From an uncultured Clostridium sp. (GTDB taxonomy: Bacteria > Bacillota > Clostridia > TANB77 > CAG-508), in contig URZW01000007.1 in assembly GCA_900552555.1 (NCBI GenBank), positions 10,901 to 74,900 of the forward strand: a DNA stretch of 64,000 nt. The letters are read 5' to 3'. The translations under genes and the position numbers were made by a program. Shown in pieces: positions 54,520-64,000 of the stretch. The stretch's first letter is position 1. Every line of letters begins with the position of its first letter. The notes beneath the pieces were generated by a model. It was not told the DNA's origin. It did no database searches and saw only the letters and a list, made by a program, of their open reading frames with translations.

Positions 54520-54669
54520 CTATTTTCTATAATTCTTCAAAAATTGCATTTGTAAATTATCTTCAATATGCTGTTCTTCAACTGTTCTAGATTTTTTAGT
54601 AGATATCAATAACATCCATAGGAATAAAAAAGACATGATTATAAAAATAATTGAAATAATAAAAAACAT
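54520..54669 (-). CDS. Small membrane protein, 49 aa
   Basis: Starts ATG with a strong GGAGGTG five bases upstream; reads MFFIISIIFIIMSFLFLWML, then LISTKKSRTVEEQHIED and ends LKNYRK. One membrane helix with a charged cytoplasmic tail. No family recognised. Located between tadA and rpoC. Confidence 0.7.
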   Translation of the reverse strand: MFFIISIIFIIMSFLFLWMLLISTKKSRTVEEQHIEDNLQMQFLKNYRK

Positions 54670-54884
54670 GGGCACCTCCATTCTTATAAGATATAATATT
54701 CATTGAAATAAAAAATATTCATAAATTTGAAAAAACCATTAATATTATAACATTATAATACAACAATGTCATGAAAAATTTGTCGAAAAATATAAAAATT
54801 TTATTATTATTGTTACAATTCAAAATTATAAAAAAAGAAAAAGAACCTACAAAATAAAATTGTAAATTCTCATTCTTTTCTAAA

Positions 54885-54917
54885 ATGTCCATTTCAGAAC
54901 CGTCCCCAAAAGGACAT
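54885..54917. repeat. REP-like element (family C) at the rpoC stop
   Basis: ATGTCCATTTCAGAACCGTC then CCCAAAAGGACAT, a variant of the family C arms at 10791 and 10894. It ends at the rpoC stop codon. Confidence 0.85.
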
Positions 54918-57900
54918 TATTCTGTTACATCTGCAACTTCCTCAAGTTTCTTTTCTGTATTGATATGAAGATCTTGATATTTCTTCATACCAGTACCAGC
55001 TGGAATTAACTTACCAATAATAACATTTTCTTTTAATCCAACTAAATCATCAACTTTACCTTTAATAGCTGCTTCTGTAAGAACTCTTGTTGTCTCTTGG
55101 AATGATGCTGCTGACAAGAAACTATCTGTAGCAAGAGATGCTTTAGTAATACCAAGTAATACTCTCTTACCTGTTGCTGGACGTTTACCTTCAGCGATTG
55201 CTTCATTGTTTATATCTTCGAATTCATACATATCTACTAAAGAACCTGGGAACATATGTGTATCTCCATTATCTTCAACTCTAACTTTTTTAAGCATTTG
55301 TCTACCAATAACTTCAACGTGTTTGTCGTTGATATCAACACCTTGATTTCTATAAACTTTTTGAACTTCTGATGTTAAGTATTCAAATACTCCTTCTGGT
55401 CCTTTTAAGTCAAGTATTTCTGATGGATTTATAGAACCTTCTATAAATGGATCTCCAACTTCTACCATATCTCCATCTTTAACTTTCATCTTAGAACCAA
55501 ATGGTATTGTATATGTTCTTGAATCATCTTTAGAAGTTACAACAACTTCTTTCTTCTTCTTTGTTTCTTTTATCTTTACTTTACCAGCAATTTCAGAAAT
55601 TATTGCAACCCCCTTAGGTTTTCTAGCTTCAAATAATTCCTCAACTCTTGGAAGACCTTGAGTAATATCTGCTACACCGGCAACACCACCAGAGTGGATA
55701 GTTCTCATTGTAAGCTGAGTACCAGGCTCACCAATTGATTGAGCAGCTATAATACCTACAGATTCGCCAATAGATACTAAATCTCTTCTTGCCAATCCCA
55801 TACCATAACATTTTTGACATACACCATGTTTTGATCTACATGCTAGAACTGAACGTACTTCTAGTCTTTCAATTCCTGCATTTACTATTTTATCAGCAAT
55901 TTCTTCTGTTATCATAGTATTTGTGTCAACAATAAGTTCATTTGTATTTGGATCATATACATCATTGACAACATATCTTCCAATAATTCTTTCTTGCATT
56001 TTTTCAATTATTTGATTTCCATCTTTAATATCATAAACAATTAAACCTTCATGTGTTCCACAGTCATGTTCTCTAACTATAATATCTTGTGATACATCAA
56101 CTAATCTTCTTGTTAAGTAACCTGAATCGGCTGTTCTTAACGCTGTATCTGAAAGTCCTTTACGAGCACCATGGGCAGAAATGAAGTATTCTAAGGCGTC
56201 TAGACCTTCTGCAAATGATGATTTAATAGGAATTTCAACGGCTTTACCTGTTGTACTAGCCATAAGTCCACGGATACCAGCAATTTGTCTTAATTGGTTC
56301 ATGTTACCTCTGGCTCCAGATTTAACCATCATATAAATTGGGTTTAAGTCATCAAAGTTTTCTTCCATTGCTTGTGTAATTTTCTTTGTAGCATCTTCCC
56401 AAACTTTGATTACAGAGTTATATCTTTCATCGTTTGTAATTAAACCTCTTGCATATTGTTTTCTAATAACATCTATTTTTTTATCAGCCTCTTCTAGTAA
56501 TCCTTTTTTAGCTGGTGGCACTTTAACATCACTCATAGAGAATGTAATACCAGCAAGTGTAGAATATTTAAATCCTAATGATTTAATATAATCTATTACT
56601 TCTGCAGATTCAATTACACCATGTACTCTTATTGCTCTTTCAATTATTTGTCCCATGTTTTTCTTAACAACTGGGAAGTTAATTTCATATTGTAATGGAT
56701 CTTTTTCTCTGTCTATAAATCCTAAATCTTGAGGAATTCCTTGGTTGAATATAATTCTACCAACACTTGTCTCAATTTTTCCTGTCATCATTTCTCCATT
56801 AACTTCTTTTGTTACCCTAACAAATATTTTAGCATGCATTCCTACATCATGGTTTTCATAAGCCATTATTGCTTCGTCTGGGTCTTTAAAGTATTTTCCT
56901 TCACCTTTTTCTCCATCCAAAATCATTGTTAAATAATAGCTTCCTAAAACCATGTCTAGTCTAGGTACTGCAACTGGTTTACCATCTTGTGGTTTTAATA
57001 AGTTGTTTGTAGATAACATTAAATATCTTGATTCTGCTTGTGCTTCTGGTGATAATGGTAAATGCACAGCCATTTGGTCACCGTCGAAGTCAGCATTGAA
57101 TGCTTCACAAACTAATGGGTGAAGTTTAATTGCTCTACCTTCAACAAGAACTGGTTCAAATGCTTGAATACCAAGTCTATGTAGTGTAGGCGCACGGTTT
57201 AACATTACAGGGTGGTCTTTTATAACATACTCTAATATTTCCCATACTTCTGGTCTTAATCTTTCAACCATTCTTTTTGCATTTTTGATATTTTGAGCTA
57301 TTCCTCTACCAACTAATTCTTTCATAACAAATGGTTTGAATAATTCAACAGCCATTTCTTTTGGAAGACCACATTGATAAATTTTAAGTTCTGGTCCAAC
57401 AACTATAACTGAACGTCCAGAATAGTCAACCCTCTTACCTAATAAGTTTTGACGGAATCTACCTTGTTTTCCTTTTAACATATCAGATAATGATTTTAAA
57501 GGTCTATTTCCAGCACCTGTTACAGGTCTACCTCTTCTGCTATTATCAATTAAAGCATCAACAGATTCTTGTAACATACGTTTTTCGTTTCTTACAATTA
57601 TTTCTGGAGCTCCTAATTCTAATAATCTCTTTAATCTGTTATTTCTGTTTATAACTCTTCTATATAAGTCATTTAAGTCAGATGTTGCAAATCTACCACC
57701 ATCTAATTGAACCATAGGTCTTAATTCTGGTGGAATAACTGGTACAACTGACATTATCATCCATTCAGGTCTTGTATTAGAAAGTCTAAAAGAATCAACT
57801 GTGTCAAGTCTTTTAACAAGTTTACCTTTCTTTTGCTCACTTGCATTTTCTAATTCTTTTCTAATCTCTTTAGAAAGTTTTTCTAGGTCAACTTTTTCTA

Positions 57901-58438
57901 ATAATTCTTTTAAAGCTTCTGCACCCATTCTTGCTTTAAATGAACCTCTACCAAATTTTTCTTCTGCTTCGTGATATTCTTTTTCAGTTAAAACTTGGCA
58001 ATCAGCTAAATCACTAGTACCCTTATCTGTAACGATATAAGATGCAAAATATACAACTTTTTCTAGGTTTCTAGGTGATACATCTAATATTAAAGCAATT
58101 CTACTTGGTATACCTTTAAAATACCAAATATGAGCTACTGGTGCAGCAAGCTCAATGTGTCCCATTCTTTCTCTTCTTACTTTAGATTTTGTGACTTCAA
58201 CACCACATTTATCACAAACTATTCCTTTATATCTAACCCTTTTATATTTACCACAGTGACATTCCCAATCTTTTGTTGGTCCAAATATTCTTTCACAGAA
58301 AAGACCATCTTTTTCTGGTTTTAATGTTCTATAATTGATAGTCTCTGGTTTTTTAACTTCACCTTTTGACCATTCTCTTATTTTTTCATCTGATGCCACT
58401 CCTATTTTTATTTTATTAAAAATATCTAATTCGTCCAC
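54917..58438 (-). CDS. rpoC: RNA polymerase beta' subunit
   Basis: 1173 aa from a GTG start at 58438 with AGGGGGAAA upstream. The longer frame is open to 58498 but lacks a site. Zinc cluster [20 protein letters not shown], catalytic [10 protein letters not shown], bridge and trigger regions ([13 protein letters not shown] as [18 protein letters not shown]), and second cysteine cluster [13 protein letters not shown] are intact. Follows rpoB by about 195 bp; that gap holds part of a REP (GACGCCCCTTTTT). The C-terminus ends at a REP element. Confidence 0.97.
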   Translation of the reverse strand: MDELDIFNKIKIGVASDEKIREWSKGEVKKPETINYRTLKPEKDGLFCERIFGPTKDWECHCGKYKRVRYKGIVCDKCGVEVTKSKVRRERMGHIELAAPVAHIWYFKGIPSRIALILDVSPRNLEKVVYFASYIVTDKGTSDLADCQVLTEKEYHEAEEKFGRGSFKARMGAEALKELLEKVDLEKLSKEIRKELENASEQKKGKLVKRLDTVDSFRLSNTRPEWMIMSVVPVIPPELRPMVQLDGGRFATSDLNDLYRRVINRNNRLKRLLELGAPEIIVRNEKRMLQESVDALIDNSRRGRPVTGAGNRPLKSLSDMLKGKQGRFRQNLLGKRVDYSGRSVIVVGPELKIYQCGLPKEMAVELFKPFVMKELVGRGIAQNIKNAKRMVERLRPEVWEILEYVIKDHPVMLNRAPTLHRLGIQAFEPVLVEGRAIKLHPLVCEAFNADFDGDQMAVHLPLSPEAQAESRYLMLSTNNLLKPQDGKPVAVPRLDMVLGSYYLTMILDGEKGEGKYFKDPDEAIMAYENHDVGMHAKIFVRVTKEVNGEMMTGKIETSVGRIIFNQGIPQDLGFIDREKDPLQYEINFPVVKKNMGQIIERAIRVHGVIESAEVIDYIKSLGFKYSTLAGITFSMSDVKVPPAKKGLLEEADKKIDVIRKQYARGLITNDERYNSVIKVWEDATKKITQAMEENFDDLNPIYMMVKSGARGNMNQLRQIAGIRGLMASTTGKAVEIPIKSSFAEGLDALEYFISAHGARKGLSDTALRTADSGYLTRRLVDVSQDIIVREHDCGTHEGLIVYDIKDGNQIIEKMQERIIGRYVVNDVYDPNTNELIVDTNTMITEEIADKIVNAGIERLEVRSVLACRSKHGVCQKCYGMGLARRDLVSIGESVGIIAAQSIGEPGTQLTMRTIHSGGVAGVADITQGLPRVEELFEARKPKGVAIISEIAGKVKIKETKKKKEVVVTSKDDSRTYTIPFGSKMKVKDGDMVEVGDPFIEGSINPSEILDLKGPEGVFEYLTSEVQKVYRNQGVDINDKHVEVIGRQMLKKVRVEDNGDTHMFPGSLVDMYEFEDINNEAIAEGKRPATGKRVLLGITKASLATDSFLSAASFQETTRVLTEAAIKGKVDDLVGLKENVIIGKLIPAGTGMKKYQDLHINTEKKLEEVADVTE

Positions 58439-58633
58439 TATATTTCCCCCTAATAATATTTTTGGGTAATCATAAAACAGAGTAAAAGCACTATCCACCG
58501 CACGAGCAATTCCTTCCTGTCGGCTTTTCTCTTTTTACAATTTATTAAATTAATACACTTTTTAATTTTGACATTAAAGTCTTTATTTTTTCCAATATAC
58601 TGTTGGACAAGACGCCCCTTTTTATTCGTTTTT

Positions 58634-61600
58634 TTATTCTTCGTCGTCAAAGATAGCATCCTCACCCTCATCATCTAAATCCTCAAAAAGCTCATCACTC
58701 TCCTCAGGCTCTTCCTCATCAAGTAAAATATCACCATCAGAATCCTCAGCAGTATAACCATCAGCCAAATCATCCTCAGCAACAACCTCATCTTCAGCTA
58801 AAATCTTTTTATCTTTTTCTGGATCAAAATCAATACCATCTTCAATATTTTCCTTCAATTCAAGTTCCTTATTATCTTCAGAATATAAACGAACATCCAA
58901 TCCCAAAGATTGTAATTCTTTAATAAGAACTTTAAAGCTTTCTGGAACTCCTGGTTCAGGAATATTTTCACCTTTAACAATAGCCTCATATGTTTTAACT
59001 CTACCTACAACATCATCAGATTTAACTGTTAACATTTCCTGTAATGTATAAGCAGCACCATATGCCTCTAATGCCCACACTTCCATTTCTCCAAAACGTT
59101 GACCACCAAATTGTGCTTTACCACCAAGAGGTTGTTGTGTAACTAATGAGTATGGTCCAGTTGAACGAGCATGTATTTTATCATCTACTAAGTGATGTAG
59201 TTTTAACATATACATTACACCAACTGTAATTGGCTTATCAAATGGGTCACCAGTTCTACCATCATATAGAATTGATTTACCATCTGGGCTCATACCAGCT
59301 TGTTGCAATAATTCTTCAACATCTTCTTGTGTAGCACCATCAAATACTGGTGTTGATACATGCCATCCTAAAGCTTTAGCAGCTCCACCTAAGTGAACTT
59401 CAAGAATTTGTCCTAAGTTCATACGAGATGGAAGACCTAATGGGTTAAGTAAAATGTCTATTGGTGTACCATCTGGTAAGAATGGCATATCTTCTTCTGG
59501 TAATACTCTAGAAATAACACCTTTATTACCATGACGTCCGGCCATTTTATCACCAACTGATATTTTTCTCTTTGTTGCAATATAACATCTAATTATTTGA
59601 TTTACACCAGGTCCTAATTCATCTGAATTATCTCTAGTAAATATCTTAACATCTACTATTGTTCCAGCTTCTCCATGAGGTACTCTTAATGATGTATCTC
59701 TAACTTCTCTAGCTTTTTCACCAAAGATAGCTCTTAATAATCTTTCTTCTGCTGTTAATTCAGTTTCTCCTTTTGGAGTAACTTTACCAACCAAGATATC
59801 TCCTGGTCTAACTTCAGCACCAATTCTGATAATTCCGTTTTCGTCAAGGTCTTTTAATACATCTTCGCCAACATTTGGAATATCTCTTGTTATTTCTTCT
59901 GGTCCTAATTTTGTATCACGACATTCACAGTCATATTCTTCAATGTGTATTGATGTAAATACATCTTCTTTTACAAGTCTTTCATTTAAAAGAATAGCAT
60001 CCTCGTAGTTATAACCTTCCCATGTTGAGAAAGCAACTAAACAGTTTTTACCAAGTGACATTTCTCCATCTTTTGTTGCTGGTCCGTCAGCAATGGCATC
60101 ACCTTTTTTAACTATTTCGCCTTTTTTAACTATAGGTCTTTGGTTGATACATGTACCACCATTTGTTCTCTTAAATTTACGAAGTTTATGTACTACTGTT
60201 TTTCCATTATTATATTTAACTGTAATAGCGTCACCTGTAACTTTTTCGATAACACCATCATCTTCTGCTAAAATTAATATTCCTGAATCTTTTGCAGCTC
60301 TATATTCAATCCCTGTTGCAACTATTGGTCTTTCAGATATCATTAGAGGAACTGCTTGTCTTTGCATGTTTGATCCCATTAATGATCTTTTTGCATCATC
60401 ATGCTCTAAGAATGGAATCATTGCTGCTGCTACAGAAACTAATTGTTTTGGTGAAACATCCATATATTGAACTTTGTCTTTTTCAACTTCAATAATTTCA
60501 TTTCTGTATCTAACTCTAATTCTGTCATTTATGAATTCTCCATTTTCATCCATTGGTTCAGATGCTTGGGCAATTATGTAATTATCTTCTACATCTGCAC
60601 TCATGTATTCAACTATATCAGTTGCTCTATGTGTTTCTGGATCTATTTTTCTATATGGTGTTTCAATAAATCCATATTCATTTATGCTAGCAAATGATGA
60701 AAGTGCTGAAATAAGTCCAATGTTTGGTCCTTCTGGAGATTCAATTGGGCATAATCTACCATAGTGTGTATAATGAACGTCTCTAACCTCGAATCCAGCT
60801 CTTTCTCTTGTAAGACCACCTGGTCCTAAAGCAGAAATTCTTCTTTTATGTGTTAATTCTGAAAGTGGGTTTGTTTGGTCCATAAATTGTGATAATTGTG
60901 AACTTCCAAAGAATTCTCTAATAGATGATGTTATTGGTTTTGTGTTAATTAATGTTTGAGGTGTTACAACATCTAAATCTTGAATTGTCATTCTTTCTCT
61001 TACAACTCTTTCAAGTCTTGTTAAACCGATTCTGAATTGATTTTGTAGTAATTCACCAACACATCTAATTCTACGGTTAGCCAAGTGGTCAATATCATCT
61101 ACATTTCCAACTCCATGTGATAAATCTAGTAAATAGCTAATAGATGCTATCATATCTTCTGTTGTAATATGTTTTGGTACTAATTCATCTAATCTTTCAT
61201 GTATAACTTTTACTAAATCTTTCTCATCAGTTGTATCAATTATATTTTTTAATACTTGATAATTTACATTTTCTTTTATATTTGATTCACTTAAATCTAA
61301 TGTTGGTAAAACAGCATGGATATCAACTGTTCCATTTCCTATAACTTTTACAGTTTTTTCTCCAACCGTTACTTCTACCATATTAATTCCAGAATTTTGG
61401 ATATCTTTAGCAACATCTTCAGCTATTACTTCACCTGCTTGTACAAATACTTCACCTGTTTCAGCATCCATAATGTCTTTAGCAGCAACTTTACCTGTAA
61501 TTCTTGTAGCTAAACTTAATTTTTGATCAAATTTATATCTACCAACTTTTGCTAAATCATATCTTCTATTATCATAGAATAATCCATCAAATAAACCTCT

Positions 61601-62356
61601 TGCAGCTTCTACTGTTGGAAGTTCCCCTGGTCTTAATTTTTTGTAGATTTCAATTAAAGCTTCTTCCTGAGTTTTAATTGGATCTTTTGCAATTGTTGCT
61701 TCAATTAATTCTTCGTTTCCAAATAAATCTCTTATTTGGTCATCTGTAACTAATCCAATTGCTCTTAAAAGTGTTGTTACTGGTACTTTTCTTGTTCTAT
61801 CAACACGCACATAGAAAATGTCGTTTCCGTCTGTTTCATATTCTAGCCAAGCACCTCTTAATGGCATAACTGTTGATGTATATGTTCTTTTTCCTGTTTT
61901 TGTATCAAAAACATCTGCATAGTAACATCCTGGTGAACGTACTAATTGGCTTACAACAACTCTTTCTGCACCATTAATAATAAATGTACCGCTATCTGTC
62001 ATAAGTGGGAAATCACCTAAATAAATTTCTTGTTCTTTAATTTCTCCTGTTTCACGGTTAATTAAACGAACTTTTACATGCAGTCTTGTTGAATATGTTG
62101 CATCTCTTTCTTTTGCCTCTTCAATTGAATATTTTGTTTTGTCTTCCATGTAGTAGTCAAAAAATTCAAGAACTAGATTTCCAGAATAGTCTTCTATTGG
62201 TGATATATCTTTTAATACTTCTCCTAATCCTTCTTTTACGAACCAATCATATGAGTCTTTTTGTACTTTGATTAGGTTTGGCATTTCGATAAAATCTCCA
62301 ACTTTTGCGAAATCTTTTCTTGAAGCTTTTTCGTATTGAATGTCTCTAATTTTCAA
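58634..62356 (-). CDS. rpoB: RNA polymerase beta subunit
   Basis: 1240 aa from a TTG start at 62356, seven bases after AAGGAG; a GTG at 62365 is inside the ribosome binding site. The rifampicin region reads [20 protein letters not shown] and [14 protein letters not shown] with the residues of sensitive enzymes. Other hallmarks are [22 protein letters not shown] and the C-terminal [21 protein letters not shown] 100-residue acidic tail (DE-rich, ending AIFDDEE) extends beyond the core. No rplJ or rplL lies upstream. Confidence 0.97.
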   Translation of the reverse strand: MKIRDIQYEKASRKDFAKVGDFIEMPNLIKVQKDSYDWFVKEGLGEVLKDISPIEDYSGNLVLEFFDYYMEDKTKYSIEEAKERDATYSTRLHVKVRLINRETGEIKEQEIYLGDFPLMTDSGTFIINGAERVVVSQLVRSPGCYYADVFDTKTGKRTYTSTVMPLRGAWLEYETDGNDIFYVRVDRTRKVPVTTLLRAIGLVTDDQIRDLFGNEELIEATIAKDPIKTQEEALIEIYKKLRPGELPTVEAARGLFDGLFYDNRRYDLAKVGRYKFDQKLSLATRITGKVAAKDIMDAETGEVFVQAGEVIAEDVAKDIQNSGINMVEVTVGEKTVKVIGNGTVDIHAVLPTLDLSESNIKENVNYQVLKNIIDTTDEKDLVKVIHERLDELVPKHITTEDMIASISYLLDLSHGVGNVDDIDHLANRRIRCVGELLQNQFRIGLTRLERVVRERMTIQDLDVVTPQTLINTKPITSSIREFFGSSQLSQFMDQTNPLSELTHKRRISALGPGGLTRERAGFEVRDVHYTHYGRLCPIESPEGPNIGLISALSSFASINEYGFIETPYRKIDPETHRATDIVEYMSADVEDNYIIAQASEPMDENGEFINDRIRVRYRNEIIEVEKDKVQYMDVSPKQLVSVAAAMIPFLEHDDAKRSLMGSNMQRQAVPLMISERPIVATGIEYRAAKDSGILILAEDDGVIEKVTGDAITVKYNNGKTVVHKLRKFKRTNGGTCINQRPIVKKGEIVKKGDAIADGPATKDGEMSLGKNCLVAFSTWEGYNYEDAILLNERLVKEDVFTSIHIEEYDCECRDTKLGPEEITRDIPNVGEDVLKDLDENGIIRIGAEVRPGDILVGKVTPKGETELTAEERLLRAIFGEKAREVRDTSLRVPHGEAGTIVDVKIFTRDNSDELGPGVNQIIRCYIATKRKISVGDKMAGRHGNKGVISRVLPEEDMPFLPDGTPIDILLNPLGLPSRMNLGQILEVHLGGAAKALGWHVSTPVFDGATQEDVEELLQQAGMSPDGKSILYDGRTGDPFDKPITVGVMYMLKLHHLVDDKIHARSTGPYSLVTQQPLGGKAQFGGQRFGEMEVWALEAYGAAYTLQEMLTVKSDDVVGRVKTYEAIVKGENIPEPGVPESFKVLIKELQSLGLDVRLYSEDNKELELKENIEDGIDFDPEKDKKILAEDEVVAEDDLADGYTAEDSDGDILLDEEEPEESDELFEDLDDEGEDAIFDDEE

Positions 62357-62632
62357 ATAAATCACTCCTTATAAATTTTTGAAGCAGTTTGTAATTCTAG
62401 GATTGTGCTTTTGCACTTAGAATTTAATTTTATTTGATTTTAAGAAAAGTCCTTCTTAGAATATATCTACTTTTTTAAGTTTTATAATTTGCCTGCTTTT
62501 CAAATTATATTTCTTAATTTTTCGTTATATTTAATTCCTCTTTTCTTAAATTTTTAACTTGTTATTTTTTGATTTGTTTCTTTTGAATTAAATTTTTACT
62601 TGATGTTGAATTTTCGTATAAATTCACTATAT

Positions 62633-62662
62633 ATGATACCATAATTTTCCCACATAAGTCAA
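62633..62662 (-). promoter_or_regulatory. Candidate promoter of rpoBC
   Basis: On the minus strand TTGACT (62657-62662), 18 bp, TATCAT (62633-62638). The leader to rpoB would be about 270 nt of AT-rich sequence with no gene in it. Confidence 0.6.
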
Positions 62663-62702
62663 GGGTTCTGGAATTATTTTTTTTTTAAAATTTGCTACTG
62701 TA

Positions 62703-62916
62703 TAATGGTTTTCTTATGATAGATATGAAGATGATAGTATTTGCAATTGCCTGAATGTGATTGAAACAATATTAAAATTTATTAAATCTTTTTTGGACAA
62801 GAGTTCACTTTAGTGAAAGGGAGTCCAAAAAAGATTTTAGAAATTGTTATATTGTGTATTGAACCAAAGGAAATTGCAAATACTATCATCTTCATATCTA
62901 TCATAAGAAAACCATT
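62703..62916. mobile_element. MITE-like hairpin element, copy 2
   Basis: Same inner sequence as 12784-13000 in inverse orientation, with self-complementary ends that carry a different sequence (TAGATATGAAGATGATAG and complement). Between the rpoBC promoter and the hydrolase gene. Confidence 0.85.
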
Positions 62917-63060
62917 ATGTATTAACTTAAAATTCTCAGCATATGGTTACAATTCAGTAAAGATATTACATAAAATACTTGTGAACGATATTTTTGGAAT
63001 TATCATTATTAAAATATAGTTATTATTTGGAAAAAAATGTAAAAAAATCATTGTACAGTA

Positions 63061-63089
63061 TTGCTTTTTTATGTAAATTGTTATATACT
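63061..63089 (+). promoter_or_regulatory. Candidate promoter of the 63147 gene
   Basis: TTGCTT (63061-63066), 17 bp, TATACT (63084-63089). Confidence 0.5.
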
Positions 63090-63146
63090 ATATTCAGTAA
63101 TGCTATTTATTACTAGAGGTTTCAGCACCAAAGGAGTAAACGAATT

Positions 63147-63794
63147 ATGAAACAATTTTTTAAACGATTCATTATCAAAACATGTTTTCTTGCTATTTTA
63201 TTAGTAAGTCTAAAAACATATACTGATACGATCGTTAAAGCTGATGCCATATCAACTTCAAGTTTAAAGAAAGCTGAATCTAAAAGCAAATCTCAAAAAG
63301 TTGAGACAAAAGTATCAACTGAAACTGATGAAGAAAGCCAAGCACAGCTTGAAAAAGGCTTGCTTCAAGCACACTATGACAGATGGTGTGAAGTTGAATA
63401 TGATTTTGCTAATGTAGACTATATTTATGATAGTCTTACATATCCACTTGCCAAAGTCATATACGCTGAAGTAGGTGGAATCCATCAATCCAAAATTCAA
63501 CAGTATACAGGATATGTGTTTATCAATTTGATAAACTCAAAATATTATCCAAATACTGTTGAAGGTGTTTTAAAACAATGCTATGCCGAAGAAACAAATC
63601 AAAAGTTTCAAAAAAATGAATGCTCGGAAGAAGCATTGGAAAACGCCAAAGTTGTAGTAAATAATTACTACAATGGCACCATGCCAGTTTCACCCGCAAT
63701 GATTTATCAGGCTGAATTTGGGCAAGGTGTCAAACGTTTTAAAATTGAGAACGAATGGTTCGGATATGACCAACGAATTCTCAATGATTTGTAA
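63147..63794 (+). CDS. Secreted cell-wall hydrolase (SleB-like)
   Basis: 215 aa. Signal-like N-terminus (KRFIIKTCFLAILLVSLKTY) cut near VKADA, then a Ser/Lys/Glu-rich linker. The catalytic domain has LAKVIYAEVGG, with the Glu of SleB/CwlJ-type (Hydrolase_2) enzymes, and YVFINLINSKYYPNTVEGVL, ENAKVVVNNYYNG. The family cleaves peptidoglycan, often in germinating spores. Base composition is less AT-rich than neighbours, and a MITE lies upstream. Ribosome binding site AAAGGAG. Confidence 0.75.
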   Translation: MKQFFKRFIIKTCFLAILLVSLKTYTDTIVKADAISTSSLKKAESKSKSQKVETKVSTETDEESQAQLEKGLLQAHYDRWCEVEYDFANVDYIYDSLTYPLAKVIYAEVGGIHQSKIQQYTGYVFINLINSKYYPNTVEGVLKQCYAEETNQKFQKNECSEEALENAKVVVNNYYNGTMPVSPAMIYQAEFGQGVKRFKIENEWFGYDQRILNDL

Positions 63795-63812
63795 CTTATA
63801 AACGAAACCTCT

Positions 63813-63846
63813 AAAAACCCCTTGTGTCTTTTTACAAGGGGTTTTT
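63813..63846. terminator. Bidirectional terminator
   Basis: AAAAACCCCTTGT / ACAAGGGGTTTTT between the convergent genes at 63147 and 63884. Confidence 0.9.
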
Positions 63847-63883
63847 CATATTAAAAATTTTAAATTTTTATAAACAATTTCCT

Positions 63884-64000
63884 CTATTCTCCAACAGTAT
63901 ACTTCATTGTCCAGTAACCCGTTAACTGCTCTCCATCATCTTCTATTCCATTACTATTCTTATCAAACCAGAAAGCATCTGGTATTTGATATCCAACATC
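63884..64000 (-). CDS. C-terminal end of a repeat-bearing surface protein (5' end outside window)
   Basis: The last 38 codons read DVGYQIPDAFWFDKNSNGIE then GEQLTGYWTMKYTVGE and stop, matching the GYxLPEAFxWGD and GYWMSKYQLSE ends of the modules in the 33616 protein. A calcium-type DKNSNGIEDDGE replaces the WGDNGEK part. The rest lies beyond the window. Confidence 0.8.
   Translation of the reverse strand, partial: DVGYQIPDAFWFDKNSNGIEDDGEQLTGYWTMKYTVGE

Noticed and set aside
2394..54917. CRISPR array
   Set aside because: Repeats are dispersed singly or as inverted doublets with no regular spacers and no cas genes.
58450..58674. 74-aa ORF between rpoB and rpoC
   Set aside because: Overlaps the rpoB 3' end and the rpoC start region in another frame, has no ribosome binding site and odd composition; probably chance.

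Overview
The window is very AT-rich DNA from a low-GC, endospore-forming Gram-positive bacterium, most likely an uncultured anaerobic clostridium. The evidence is the spore genes (spoIIM, a spoVA cluster), Firmicutes gene orders (infC-rpmI-rplT; ylxM-ffh-rpsP-khpA-rimM-trmD-rplS; gdpP-rplI-dnaB; tilS-ftsH), strong AGGAGG-type ribosome binding sites and many prepilin-like proteins beginning KGITLVALV. The lineage is inference; there is no rRNA gene to test it. I saw no tRNA, rRNA, CRISPR array or prophage.

Layout. 1-8.9 kb: housekeeping genes on + (transketolase end, alaS, a HIT protein, rnhA, an EndoQ-like nuclease, spoIIM, xerD) with tmcAL on -. 8.9-10.4 kb: infC-rpmI-rplT behind an L20-type leader; infC apparently starts at AUA. 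10.4-12.7 kb: dodecin-spoVAC-spoVAD-spoVAE on -. 13-19.2 kb: rsmB, then a type IV pilus cluster with a PilM-PilN fusion. 20-28.2 kb (-): ftsH, tilS, a RAYT transposase, dnaB, rplI, gdpP. 28.3-39.5 kb: accessory region with pilin-like surface proteins, a broken MMPL transporter joined to a broken XRE gene, TetR, Fic, FeoA, an HD protein and an Rpn-type nuclease. 39.7-44 kb (-): the rplS to ylxM translation and secretion cluster. 44-54.7 kb: small metabolic genes, an OLE-type large noncoding RNA with its membrane partner OapA, a nucleotide kinase, a dGTPase, UDPGP, a dicarboxylate symporter and tadA. 54.9-62.4 kb (-): rpoB-rpoC. The end holds a MITE-like repeat, a secreted hydrolase and the C-terminus of another repeat-bearing surface protein.

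The most distinctive layer is repeats. Three related REP-like families share a GGGACG core and sit at gene borders throughout. One family flanks the RAYT transposase exactly. Repeats supply the stop codon of alaS, part of the TilS N-terminus and the C-terminus of the dicarboxylate symporter. A separate 217-bp MITE-like family occurs twice; its hairpin arms differ between copies but stay self-complementary within each. The best structured-RNA candidate is the roughly 615-nt OLE RNA at 47155-47770 (-), with its own promoter and terminator, just upstream of oapA. Start sites were chosen by eye from ribosome binding sites, and family names come from recognised motifs rather than a database search.
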